A DNA stretch of 64,000 nucleotides from Gaiellaceae bacterium. Its GTDB lineage: Bacteria; Actinomycetota; Thermoleophilia; Gaiellales; Gaiellaceae. A model generated the notes under the pieces. It saw nothing but the letters and a program-made list of their open reading frames with translations, ran no database searches and was not told the origin of the DNA. The DNA is taken from assembly GCA_026002995.1 (NCBI GenBank), contig BPGK01000001.1, forward strand, positions 744,001-808,000, given 5' to 3'. Below are positions 16,736 through 24,653 of the stretch, piece by piece. The translations under genes and the position numbers were made by a program. Positions within the stretch are counted from its first letter, which is position 1. Each line of letters opens with the position of its first letter.

Positions 16736-17383
16736 GTGCTGCCGATCGAGCGTCCGGGGAAGATCGTCTGCGTCGGTCTCAACTACCGCGACCACGCAGA
16801 GGAGCAGGGCGTCGAGCTCCCCGCCGAGCCGCTCCTCTTCGCGAAGTGGCCGAACACGCTCATCGGCCCGGGTGAGCCGATCGTCATCCCGTCCGTCGTG
16901 ACGAAGCCCGACTACGAAGCCGAGCTCGGTGTCGTCATCGGCGCACGGATCAAGGGCGTCTCCCGCGAGAACGCGCTCGAGGCGGTGCGCGGGTACGTGT
17001 GCGCGAACGACGTGAGCGCCCGTGACCTCCAGTTCGCGGACGGGCAGTGGACGCGCGGCAAGTCGGTAGACACGTTCTGCCCCGTCGGGCCGCTCGTTCC
17101 CGCGTCCGAGATCCCCGATCCGCACGCGCTTCGCATCCGCGCGATCGTGAACGGCGAGGTGCTCCAGGACTCGACGACCGCGAACCTCATCTTCGGGATC
17201 GACGAGGTCATCGCCCACATCACGAAGACGACGACGCTCGAGCCGGGCGATCTCATCCTCACGGGCACCCCGGCAGGCGTGGGCGTCTTCCGCGACCCGC
17301 AGCGCCTGCTGCGCCCGGGGGACGAGGTCACGATCGAGATCGAGGGTCTCGGCGAGCTGACGAATCCGGTCGTCGCGGGCTGA
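16736..17383 (+). CDS. Fumarylacetoacetate hydrolase-fold protein (FAHD1-like)
   Basis: 215 residues, the short single-domain FAH form. KIVCVGLNYRDHAEE is the conserved entry strand and DYEAELGVVIG holds metal ligands (Glu/Glu/Asp set). NDVSARDLQ and LTGTPAGVGVF complete the active site. Short FAH proteins include acylpyruvases/oxaloacetate decarboxylases and C-C hydrolases of catabolism. The specific substrate is open. Its last 56 nt overlap the end of livF on the other strand. Confidence 0.88.
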   Translation: MLPIERPGKIVCVGLNYRDHAEEQGVELPAEPLLFAKWPNTLIGPGEPIVIPSVVTKPDYEAELGVVIGARIKGVSRENALEAVRGYVCANDVSARDLQFADGQWTRGKSVDTFCPVGPLVPASEIPDPHALRIRAIVNGEVLQDSTTANLIFGIDEVIAHITKTTTLEPGDLILTGTPAGVGVFRDPQRLLRPGDEVTIEIEGLGELTNPVVAG

Positions 17384-18107
17384 GATCCGCTGCCAGCCCG
17401 CCCAGGTAGAGCTGGACGACGCGCGGGTCGCGTAACAGCTCCCCACCCGGGCCCTCGTGTGCCGTCCGACCCATGTCGAGCACGTAGCCGCGGGAGGAGA
17501 GGGCGAGCGCGCGCCGGGCGTTCTGTTCGACCATCACGATCCCGATCCCGCGCTCGCGGATCTGCTCGAGCTCGGCGAAGACCATCTCCGCCGCCTTCGG
17601 AGAGAGGCCGGCTGACGGCTCGTCGAGCAAGAGGACCGTGGGTTGGGCGACGAGCGCGCGGGCGAGCGCAACGATCTTCCGCTGTCCTCCCGAGAGCGTC
17701 CCTGCCCGCTGCCGCCCGCGCTCGCGGAGGAACGGAAACTGCGCGAAGACGGAGGCGACCGCCTTCCTGCGAGCGCTGCGCGGGAGCGCCTGCGCCCCGA
17801 CATGGACGTTCTCCGCCACAGTGAGCGACGGGAAGACGTTCTCGAGCTGGGGGACGAAGCCGAGGCCGCGTTGCGCTAGCCGATCCGGGGGAAGACCGGT
17901 CACGTCCGTGCCGTGAAACACGACCCTGCCGCGGATCGGACGGACGAGACCCGAGATCGCCTTCAGGAGGGTGGACTTCCCGGCCCCGTTGGGACCGATG
18001 ACGGCGACGATCTCGCCGGGACGTGCCTCCAACGAGACCCCGCGCAGGACGAGAGCCCCGTCGTAGCCGGCATGGAGGTCGCTGACGAGGAGGGCGTCTT
18101 CGCTCAC
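17328..18107 (-). CDS. livF: ABC transporter ATP-binding protein LivF-type
   Basis: 259 residues. Walker A GPNGAGKSTLLKAI, signature LSGGQRK, Walker B VLLLDEPSAGLSP and switch His replaced in context by VEQNARRAL, which is typical of LivF. It energises import of branched-chain or related amino acids/amides. The last gene of the livHMGF operon; GTG 18107 overlaps livG (GTGA). The C-terminal ~20 residues run into the convergent FAH gene. Confidence 0.92.
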   Translation of the reverse strand: MSEDALLVSDLHAGYDGALVLRGVSLEARPGEIVAVIGPNGAGKSTLLKAISGLVRPIRGRVVFHGTDVTGLPPDRLAQRGLGFVPQLENVFPSLTVAENVHVGAQALPRSARRKAVASVFAQFPFLRERGRQRAGTLSGGQRKIVALARALVAQPTVLLLDEPSAGLSPKAAEMVFAELEQIRERGIGIVMVEQNARRALALSSRGYVLDMGRTAHEGPGGELLRDPRVVQLYLGGLAADLSPRRPDSSARRDPRSRS

Positions 18108-18871
18108 ACGTCCGTCCCCAAGTAGGCATCGATCACCCGCTCGTCTCGCCGCACCTCCTCGGGCGTGCCCTCCGTGAGCACACGTCCCTCGGCCATGACG
18201 AACACGTGATCGCTCGCCCGCATGACGAACGCGAGGTCGTGCTCGATAACGAGGAAGGTGATTCCCCGGGTCGCCCGCAGGTCGAGAACGTGCGCGAGCA
18301 GCTCCTCCCGCAGCGCTGGGTTTACGCCCGCCATCGGCTCATCGAGAAGAATCAAGCGGGGTGACGCGATCAGGATGCGGGCGAGGTCGAGGAGCTTCCG
18401 CTGCCCTCCCGAGAGCGTCCCTGCGAGCGCGTCAGCGTAGTCCTCGAGGCGAACGAGACGAAGCAGTCTGAACGCCTCTTCGGTCACCTGCGCCTCGCGG
18501 CGGCGCACGGCCCCTCGCCGCGCGATCAGGTTCCGCAGGCACTCGCCCGGGTGACTCGGAGCGGCGAGGCGGACGTTGTCCAGCACGGTCAAGCGCGTAA
18601 GCGCTCTCGCCGTCTGAAACGTGCGGGCGAGGCCGGCGTGCACGATCGCGTGTGGTGGCAGGCGCTCTATGCGTCGTCCGGCGAGTGCGATCTGCCCCCG
18701 ATCTGGGCGCAGGAATCCAGAGATGCAGTTGAAGAGGGTCGACTTGCCCGCTCCGTTCGGTCCGATCAGCGCGGTGATCGATCCCTCCTCCACGGAGAGC
18801 GAGGCGTCGTCGACGGCACGCACGCCGCCGAACGCCTTGCTCACCCCGCTTACCTCGAGCAGCGCACTCAC
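18104..18871 (-). CDS. livG: ABC transporter ATP-binding protein LivG-type
   Basis: 255 residues. Walker A GPNGAGKSTLFNCI, ARTFQ loop (GLARTFQTARALTRLTVLDNV), signature LSGGQRK, Walker B LILLDEPMAGVNP and switch VIEHDLAFVM. These are the LivG hallmarks. GTG 18871 overlaps the livM stop (GTGA); the longer ORF start is livM sequence in another frame. Confidence 0.92.
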   Translation of the reverse strand: MSALLEVSGVSKAFGGVRAVDDASLSVEEGSITALIGPNGAGKSTLFNCISGFLRPDRGQIALAGRRIERLPPHAIVHAGLARTFQTARALTRLTVLDNVRLAAPSHPGECLRNLIARRGAVRRREAQVTEEAFRLLRLVRLEDYADALAGTLSGGQRKLLDLARILIASPRLILLDEPMAGVNPALREELLAHVLDLRATRGITFLVIEHDLAFVMRASDHVFVMAEGRVLTEGTPEEVRRDERVIDAYLGTDV

Positions 18872-19833
18872 TCGAGCACCATCTCCTGTCGTCGGCCGAG
18901 CAGACCCTGCGGACGAACGAGCACGAGCCCGATGATGAGGAGCCCGATCACGAGGAGCCGGACGTACGCCCGGTCGGCGGAGTCGAGGTAGGAGAAAGGT
19001 GGGAAGTCGAAGAAGCGGGTGGCAGCGAAGAGGAACCCGAAGAGCAGGGCGCCCACGGGTACCGCCCACATCCGCCCGACCCCGCCGAGGATGAGGATCA
19101 TCCACCCGAAGAACGTGATCAGTGGCTGGAAGTCATCGGGGGAGAAGAAGCTGAACTGCCAGGCGTAGAAGAGACCGGCGAGGCCGGCGAGCGCGGCTCC
19201 GAGCACGAGCGCCTGCAGGCGGTAGCGAAAGACCGGCTTGCCAAGAGAGGAGACGGCATCCTCGTCCTCGCGGATGCCGCGCAGCACGCGACCCCAGGGG
19301 GTGCGAGCGAGCCGGCCGGCAAGCCAGGTGAGCAGGAGTGCGACGCTCCAGACGACGAGCAGCATCACGACGTCCTTGCTCCGGATGCCCAGTTGTTCTC
19401 CGAGCCACCCCTGGAACCGCTCCCACTGGCTGTTGTACTGGGCCGCCACTCCCTCCCCGCGGAGGTTGATCGTCCCCTGCGAGCCACCCGTCAGCCCGTC
19501 CTCGTTGGTCGCCACCCAGCGGACGATCTCGCTGAAGGCGATGGTCACGATCGCGAAGTAGTCTCCGCGCAGGCGGAGCGCGGGCAGCCCCACGAGCAGG
19601 CCGGCGAGCGCCGCGGCGGCGACCCCGAGCGGGGCGGCGAGCCACATGCTCCACCCCTGCTTGACGACGAGGATGGCCATCGTGTAGGCGCCGACCGCCA
19701 TGAACGCCACCTGGCCGAAGTTGAGGAGCCCGGCAAGCCCGAACTGGATCTGTAGGCCGAGCGTGAACAGCGTGTAGATGCCGGCCATCACGCCCACGAA
19801 CGCCCAGAACTCGCCGCTCGAGAGGACGGTCAT
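18868..19833 (-). CDS. livM: Branched-chain-type ABC transporter permease LivM
   Basis: 321 residues with ~9 membrane helices. FGLAGLLNFGQVAFMAVGAYT is the conserved LivM helix pair, and GIREDEDAVSSLG is the EAA-like cytoplasmic loop. The ATG at 19833 overlaps the livH stop (ATGA), so livH-livM-livG-livF are translationally linked. Confidence 0.93.
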   Translation of the reverse strand: MTVLSSGEFWAFVGVMAGIYTLFTLGLQIQFGLAGLLNFGQVAFMAVGAYTMAILVVKQGWSMWLAAPLGVAAAALAGLLVGLPALRLRGDYFAIVTIAFSEIVRWVATNEDGLTGGSQGTINLRGEGVAAQYNSQWERFQGWLGEQLGIRSKDVVMLLVVWSVALLLTWLAGRLARTPWGRVLRGIREDEDAVSSLGKPVFRYRLQALVLGAALAGLAGLFYAWQFSFFSPDDFQPLITFFGWMILILGGVGRMWAVPVGALLFGFLFAATRFFDFPPFSYLDSADRAYVRLLVIGLLIIGLVLVRPQGLLGRRQEMVLE

Positions 19834-20714
19834 ACGATCCTCGCCCGGCCGAAGAGCCCCTGTGGGCGTACGAGGAGCGCGACGATGAGAACCCCAAACG
19901 CGACCACCGGCTTGTACGCGGGCTCTACCCCCCCGGCGAGCCCCTCCCAGGTGGAGAGCTCGGTGGCGACGCCGAGCGCCAGTCCGCCCGCCAGGGCACC
20001 GTATGCGCTGCCGATTCCTCCGAGCACGACGGCGGCGAAAACGGGAAGGAGGAGCTGGAAGCCGAAGTTCGGGTCGAAGCTCCCCTGCACCAGGGCGGCC
20101 AGCGTGCCGGCGAGCCCGGCGGTGAGGCCGGCGAGCACCCAGGTGAGGAGGATGACGCGGTTGACGTCGATCCCAGAAAGCTGCGCGAGCGCCTGGTCGT
20201 CCGCCATCGCGCGCATGACGCGGCCGGTCGTGCTGCGTGCAAGAAAGAGGGCGATCGCGACGATAGCGGCACTGGCGACGAGGATGGTCGCCACCTGGGC
20301 GAGCGACAGGCGCACGTCGCCGATGACGTACACCTTGAACGGGTCGACGTCGTAGGCGCGGGGCTGCGGCCCCCAGAGGAGGAGGATCATCTGTCGCAGG
20401 ACGAGCGCGACGCCGATCGATGCGAGGAAGAGACTCATGAACCCCGCCCGTCGCAGCCGCAGCGGGCGCCAGAGCGCCAGGTCGGAGACGAGGGCGAGGG
20501 CAGCGGTCGCTGCCATGCCTGCAGGGAGGGAGAGGACCATCGGCAAGCCGAAGGTCACATTTGCCAGGTAGGAGACGAAAGCGCCGAACGCCATCAAGTC
20601 CCCGTGGGCGAAGTTGACGAGTCGGAGGAGCCCGTACAGGAGCGACACGCCGATCGCTGCGATCGCATACACGGAGCCGGTGACGAATCCGTTCGCGAGG
20701 AGTTGCCAGAACAC
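19830..20714 (-). CDS. livH: Branched-chain-type ABC transporter permease LivH
   Basis: 294 residues with ~8 membrane helices. GSVYAIAAIGVSLLYGLLRLVNFAHGDLM is the LivH N-terminal signature (quoted in parts: LVNFAHGDL), and MADDQALAQLSGID is the ATPase-coupling loop. GTG 20714 begins 1 nt after the FAD oxidoreductase stop, placing the transporter downstream of that enzyme in the same operon. Confidence 0.93.
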   Translation of the reverse strand: MFWQLLANGFVTGSVYAIAAIGVSLLYGLLRLVNFAHGDLMAFGAFVSYLANVTFGLPMVLSLPAGMAATAALALVSDLALWRPLRLRRAGFMSLFLASIGVALVLRQMILLLWGPQPRAYDVDPFKVYVIGDVRLSLAQVATILVASAAIVAIALFLARSTTGRVMRAMADDQALAQLSGIDVNRVILLTWVLAGLTAGLAGTLAALVQGSFDPNFGFQLLLPVFAAVVLGGIGSAYGALAGGLALGVATELSTWEGLAGGVEPAYKPVVAFGVLIVALLVRPQGLFGRARIV

Positions 20715-20715
20715 C

Positions 20716-21846
20716 TCAGATCACCTGCGGCTCCGGGAGGAGCCTCCCTTCTGAGAAACGGAGCGGGTCGAGAACCTCGAGCAGCGGATCGCGCTTACCC
20801 ACGACAGCGTCTCCCACGAGGCGGGCGACGGCAGGGGCGATCATGAGTCCGTGGCCGCTGAAACCGGCGGCCACGTGCAGTCCCTCGTATTCAGGGAGCG
20901 GTCCGAGGATCGGTTGCCGGTCGGGGGTCACGTCGTAGGCGCCGGTTGCGACCGTGGTCAGATCGACGTACTCGAGGATGGGGAGGAGTTCCCGGATCAC
21001 AGCGCGGACGTGCTGCCGCCACCGCGGCGCCTCTCGCTGAGGGTCCCCGCTCGCGCCCAGGTAGCTCGTCAGCACGCGCCCGCTGTAAAGCTGCTTCGCC
21101 GCGAACTGCCGCTCCGCGGAGACGACGAGCGGCTCGAGTAGCCGTTCCCGGATTGGCTGGCTGAGGAAGAGGTGGCGCGGCTCGGGTTCGATCGGTAGCT
21201 CGATCCCGAGCGGGGCGACGAGGGCGCGGGTCTCCACTCCTGCTGCGAGAACGACCGCGGACGCCGACAGCCGGCCTGCACTCGTCTCGATATCCCACCC
21301 GGTGCGATTCGGGATTACCGCCTCGACAGTTGCGATGTGCACGTCGATGCCCCGCGCGAGCGCGGCAACTGCCGCCTGCGGCCGATCGAGGTAGCCGTCC
21401 TCTGCGCAGTAGGATGCGCCGGCCACCGTCTCCACGAGCAGACCGGGCACGAGCGCTGCCGCCTCCTCCGCGGAGAGGATGCGGGAGGGTATACCGGCGG
21501 CGTTCTGGACGCTGACGCTCGCGGTGAGACGCTGGAGCGCACGCTCGCTGTGAGCGAGGAAGACGTAGCCACAGGTGGAGAACGCGAACGCTCGGCTGTC
21601 GAGCTCCTCGCTCGCCGTCCGCCACCAGGCATGCGACTCGCGGGCGAGCGCACACGCGACCGGTGTGCCCCACTGTAGGCGAATCCCGCCCGGCTGGATG
21701 CCCGATTGGCCTTCCCCTACCCCCGCGCGATCGACGACGAGGGGGTGTAGCCCCCGATCGCGAAGAGCGCGCGCGACGGAGAGGCCGACGACACCGGCGC
21801 CGACGACGAGGACATCAGGAGTACGGCTCACCGCAGTACGGCTCAC
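20716..21846 (-). CDS. FAD-dependent oxidoreductase, DadA/sarcosine oxidase-like
   Basis: 376 residues. Rossmann FAD motif VLVVGAGVVGLSVARALRD at residues ~12-30, and C-terminal DAO signature GAYDVTPDRQPILGP with AAGFSGHGLMIAP. The fold oxidises D-amino acids or N-methyl amines/amino acids. Placed between a GntR regulator and a Liv transporter, it probably acts on the imported substrate. Two in-frame GTG starts (21846, 21831) come from a 15-bp tandem duplication. Confidence 0.88.
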   Translation of the reverse strand: MSRTAVSRTPDVLVVGAGVVGLSVARALRDRGLHPLVVDRAGVGEGQSGIQPGGIRLQWGTPVACALARESHAWWRTASEELDSRAFAFSTCGYVFLAHSERALQRLTASVSVQNAAGIPSRILSAEEAAALVPGLLVETVAGASYCAEDGYLDRPQAAVAALARGIDVHIATVEAVIPNRTGWDIETSAGRLSASAVVLAAGVETRALVAPLGIELPIEPEPRHLFLSQPIRERLLEPLVVSAERQFAAKQLYSGRVLTSYLGASGDPQREAPRWRQHVRAVIRELLPILEYVDLTTVATGAYDVTPDRQPILGPLPEYEGLHVAAGFSGHGLMIAPAVARLVGDAVVGKRDPLLEVLDPLRFSEGRLLPEPQVI

Positions 21847-21849
21847 CGC
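21820..21849 (-). repeat. 15-bp tandem duplication duplicating a start codon
   Basis: AGTACGGCTCACCGC occurs twice exactly. On the minus strand it yields GTG-AGC-CGT-ACT-GC twice, so residues SRTAVSRT are repeated and either GTG can start the protein. Confidence 0.9.
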
Positions 21850-21900
21850 GACGACTGCGTGCGCTGCTGCAGAGCGGCGCGAGGAAGCCGGGCTGGGTCG

Positions 21901-22722
21901 TCACGTGCGGGCACGGCTCCCCTCGTACGGGACTCTGAGCCGCAGGTGCTCGGCGGAGTGCGCGAGGTGTCGGGCCATTGCCTCCCGGGCCGCCGCCGCG
22001 TCGCGGCGGCGGACTGCGTCGATCACGGATCGGATGTCCCCGAGCGCTCGGCTCGGGGGGATGGACTCGCCGCTGCCGAACAGGTGGTGGAGGACGACGA
22101 TCATCGCGTCCTCGAGGCTGACGAGAAGCGGGTTGTCAGCGGCCTCCGCGAGCACGCGGTGGAACTCCAAGTCGAGCTCGAACGACGCCCGCGGATCCTG
22201 CGGGCCGATATCGGAGACAACTGCGGCGATCTCGCGATCCATCCGCTCCAGCCGCTCCAGTTGCTCCTCCGTGCGGCGGCGGGCCGCGGCGTCCGCGCTC
22301 AGGAGCTCGAGCTCGCGCCGCACCTCCAAGAACTGGGCGGGCGTCAGCGACTCGACGACGAGCGAGAGCGCGATCAGCTCGGTGAACGTGGGTGTGATGG
22401 TGTCTGGTGAGAGAGCGCCGACGCGGTAGCCACCACCCCGGCCGCGCCGAGCGACAACCGTGCCTGCAGAGGAGAGCTCTTGCAGTGCTGCGCGCACTGT
22501 GGGCCGGCTGACCCCGAAGAGCGCGGCGAGCTGCTCCTCCGAGGGAAGCCGGTCGCCCGGCTTCAGCGCCCCTTCCAGGATCTCGCGCTTGATAGCCGCC
22601 GCCACCTGGCGCGGGGCGGAGAGAATCGTGTAAGAGGGATGACTGTCGAAGAGCGCGGAGCGCACCGGCGCTTTCCGCCGCCGGCTGTCTTCGGGACGGA
22701 ATGCGCTGCCCCTGGTCGCCAT
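21901..22722 (-). CDS. GntR-family (FadR-type, FCD domain) transcriptional regulator
   Basis: 273 residues. The winged helix at ~38-105 has QVAAAIKREILEGALKPGDRLPSEEQLAALFGVSRPTVRAAL (read in segments). The FCD ligand domain (~115-255) has metal/ligand His positions in DLEFHRVL, VVLHHLF and MARHLAHSAEH. It likely controls the adjacent oxidase-Liv operon downstream and the divergent FAD enzyme. ATG 22722 has TAGTAT 7 nt upstream. Confidence 0.9.
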   Translation of the reverse strand: MATRGSAFRPEDSRRRKAPVRSALFDSHPSYTILSAPRQVAAAIKREILEGALKPGDRLPSEEQLAALFGVSRPTVRAALQELSSAGTVVARRGRGGGYRVGALSPDTITPTFTELIALSLVVESLTPAQFLEVRRELELLSADAAARRRTEEQLERLERMDREIAAVVSDIGPQDPRASFELDLEFHRVLAEAADNPLLVSLEDAMIVVLHHLFGSGESIPPSRALGDIRSVIDAVRRRDAAAAREAMARHLAHSAEHLRLRVPYEGSRART

Positions 22723-22729
22723 GGCTCCT

Positions 22730-22735
22730 ATACTA
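22730..22735 (-). promoter_or_regulatory. Leaderless -10 hexamer TAGTAT for the gntR operon
   Basis: On the minus strand TAGTAT ends 7 nt before ATG 22722. The flanking 22723-22792 is an AT-rich island unlike the surrounding DNA and probably holds the operator. Confidence 0.5.
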
Positions 22736-22779
22736 AAGCCTTACACAACAAATCTATTACCAATTCGTCGATCGCTTCG

Positions 22780-22785
22780 TATGCT
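22780..22785 (+). promoter_or_regulatory. Leaderless -10 hexamer TATGCT before a mini-ORF
   Basis: TATGCT ends exactly 7 nt before ATG 22793, which opens a 9-codon ORF coupled to the FAD oxidoreductase. Confidence 0.45.
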
Positions 22786-22792
22786 GCAGACC

Positions 22793-22822
22793 ATGAGCGG
22801 AACTCGGGCGAGCCTCCTGTGA
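22793..22822 (+). CDS. Upstream mini-ORF MSGTRASLL, coupled to FAD oxidoreductase
   Basis: Nine codons from ATG 22793. The TGA stop (22820-22822) overlaps the GTG start of the next gene (GTGA). The downstream GTG has no Shine-Dalgarno, while the mini-ORF has a well-spaced leaderless -10. Read together this suggests that ribosomes load at the mini-ORF and reinitiate. Whether the peptide itself matters cannot be judged. Confidence 0.4.
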   Translation: MSGTRASLL

Positions 22823-24123
22823 CACCCGACGTCGCGGTCGTCGGCGGTGGGCTGATCGGGCTCCTCACTGCTTGCGAGCTCGCCGAGCGGGGTGTCCGTG
22901 TCCTCGTGCTGGAGAAGGACGATGTCGGCTTCGAGCAGTCGGCTCGCTCGGTCGCGGCGGTGAACCTCCCAGGGGGTTCCTCCGCGGCCGGGCCCGACTC
23001 GATTCTTCGGATCTCGGCGGATGAGTGGGCGGGGTTCGAGGAGCGCTGGGGCTGCGGTATCGACCTGAACCAGGAGGGCTGGCACATTCTCGTCGCGGAC
23101 GAGGAGGACGAGCGCTGGCTGAAGATCGATCGCGCTCTCTGGGAGGAGACCGCCGGCTATCCGGACAGTGAGTTGCTGGACGCGCGCGCTGCGCGGGAGC
23201 GCTTCCCGCAGCTCGACGGCTCGTTCCGTGCGCTCGAGGTGCGCCACGGCGGCCACGTGGACGCCGTGCGCGTGATGCAGGGGCTGCGTGTCGCTGCCGA
23301 CCGCCTCGGCGTCGAGGTGCGGCGCGACACGCTCGTCACCGGATTCGAGCGTCACGGGGGCTTGGTGACGGCCGTCCGCGCCGGGGAGAGCTCGATCTCT
23401 TGCGGAGCGGTAGTCATTGCGGCGGGTGTCTGGTCGAGCCAGCTCTGCGACCTGCTCGACTTCCACATCCCCATGCAGCGCGTGCGCGCCCCCGCCGCGG
23501 AGACGGTGCCCCTCCCGCCTGGGGCGATCCCCGGGTTCCTACGCGGCTCCACCTTTGGAGCGCGCCAGAACCGAAACGGCACGGTGCGTGTCACGGGCGG
23601 CTATCGCTACTCGGCGATGCTGCACGACCTCAGCTTCCACGACCTCCGTGACCTGCGCGTGTGGGCACCCGCCCTGTGGAAGAACCGCAAGGACGTTTCC
23701 TTCCGCGTGGACACGGGGCTGCTCGCAGCGGAGCTCGCCTGCGGCTGGGCGCGCCTTCGCGGAGGTAACCATCGCGCGGTCGTGCCTCGCGACTACCACC
23801 CGTCGGCCCGTCCCAGAGACCGCCGCAAGCAACTGCAGGATCTCGCACGCTTCGTGCCTGTTCTCCGCGGCGCTCGGATCCTGCGTGCGTTCGCCGGTGT
23901 GATCGATTTGACCCCGGATCTCCTGCCAGTCATCGGTCGCATCCCCGGCGCGGAGAACGCATACGTCTCCTCCGGGTTCAGTGGGCACGGCTACATCTAC
24001 GGCCCAGGCGCCTGCCGCGCGCTCGCCGACCTGATCGTCGACGGGAACCCGCGTGCCGACCTGACCCCGTTTCGGCCGACCCGGCTCGAGGGCAAGCTGA
24101 GCATGCGGGAGCAGATCTTTTGA
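22819..24123 (+). CDS. FAD-dependent oxidoreductase (DAO/sarcosine oxidase-like)
   Basis: 434 residues. FAD motif VAVVGGGLIGLLTACELAERG at residues ~5-25 and the C-terminal DAO signature GVIDLTPDLLPVIGR with SSGFSGHGYIYGP. It is a paralogue-type partner of the oxidase on the other side of the gntR gene, but clearly divergent in sequence. GTG 22819 is the only reasonable start close to the Rossmann strand. The 22480 ORF start is antisense to gntR. Confidence 0.87.
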   Translation: MTPDVAVVGGGLIGLLTACELAERGVRVLVLEKDDVGFEQSARSVAAVNLPGGSSAAGPDSILRISADEWAGFEERWGCGIDLNQEGWHILVADEEDERWLKIDRALWEETAGYPDSELLDARAARERFPQLDGSFRALEVRHGGHVDAVRVMQGLRVAADRLGVEVRRDTLVTGFERHGGLVTAVRAGESSISCGAVVIAAGVWSSQLCDLLDFHIPMQRVRAPAAETVPLPPGAIPGFLRGSTFGARQNRNGTVRVTGGYRYSAMLHDLSFHDLRDLRVWAPALWKNRKDVSFRVDTGLLAAELACGWARLRGGNHRAVVPRDYHPSARPRDRRKQLQDLARFVPVLRGARILRAFAGVIDLTPDLLPVIGRIPGAENAYVSSGFSGHGYIYGPGACRALADLIVDGNPRADLTPFRPTRLEGKLSMREQIF

Positions 24124-24139
24124 GCGCAGGGGGCGGTTC

Positions 24140-24520
24140 GTGAGCGGCGTCGAGATGGTCTACCCGAGCGCGGAGAGCCGGCTGCGGGTCGTCTTCTTGG
24201 GCGCGATGACGAGCTCCTTCTACGAGGCAAGCGAGGAGGAGCGAAGGACACGAGTCCTCCCTCGCTTTGCGCAACTCATGGAGGAGTGGCGCGAGCTCGG
24301 GGCCCGGCTGCTCGCCACCGTCGACGATGACCTGCTGATGGTGGGGGAGCCGCACTCCACGGGGGTCACCTTCTACCTCGTCTTCGAGATCGACCGCTTC
24401 GAGGTGGCGATGGCGATGATCCAGCGCCTTCGCGAGCCGGTGGACGGTGTGCGCATGGATCGGTACGCGCGCTTCGAGGCGCGGGTGGGGCGGCCGTTCT
24501 TCCTGCTCGAAGGCGAGTAA
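24140..24520 (+). CDS. Small protein of unknown function in oxidase/Liv regulon
   Basis: 126 residues. Strands LRVVFLGAMTS, GARLLATVDDDLLMVG and VTFYLVFEID alternate with helices, a pattern compatible with a ferredoxin-like alpha/beta barrel (dimeric ABM/EthD/YCII type). No catalytic motif is recognisable. It starts at GTG 24140, 16 nt after the FAD enzyme, with GGGGGCGG upstream. A chaperone-like, isomerase or ligand-binding role in the same pathway is possible. Confidence 0.65.
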   Translation: MSGVEMVYPSAESRLRVVFLGAMTSSFYEASEEERRTRVLPRFAQLMEEWRELGARLLATVDDDLLMVGEPHSTGVTFYLVFEIDRFEVAMAMIQRLREPVDGVRMDRYARFEARVGRPFFLLEGE

Positions 24521-24567
24521 CCGGGACGAGCCAGGTGCTCGAGCGGGAAAGCGCCATTTTTCTGCGC

Positions 24568-24596
24568 TTGAAAAGATATGACCCATTAGTCAAGAT
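24568..24596 (+). promoter_or_regulatory. Sigma-A-like promoter for the binding-protein gene
   Basis: TTGAAA (24568-24573), a 17-nt spacer and CAAGAT (24591-24596). The spacer contains TGACCCATTAGTCA, an imperfect palindrome (TGAC/GTCA arms) that could be an operator for the nearby GntR regulator. Confidence 0.4.
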
Positions 24597-24611
24597 AGCG
24601 ACACTTCGATC

Positions 24612-24653
24612 ATGGTCGTGAACAGATCGCACATGCGGAAGGAGGCGAGATGA
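24612..24653 (+). CDS. Upstream mini-ORF MVVNRSHMRKEAR, coupled to binding-protein gene
   Basis: Thirteen codons from ATG 24612. Its TGA overlaps the ATG of the next gene (ATGA). GACACT ends 6 nt before its start, one base away from TACACT. The downstream gene also has its own AAGGAGG inside this mini-ORF, so coupling here may modulate rather than be essential. Confidence 0.3.
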   Translation: MVVNRSHMRKEAR

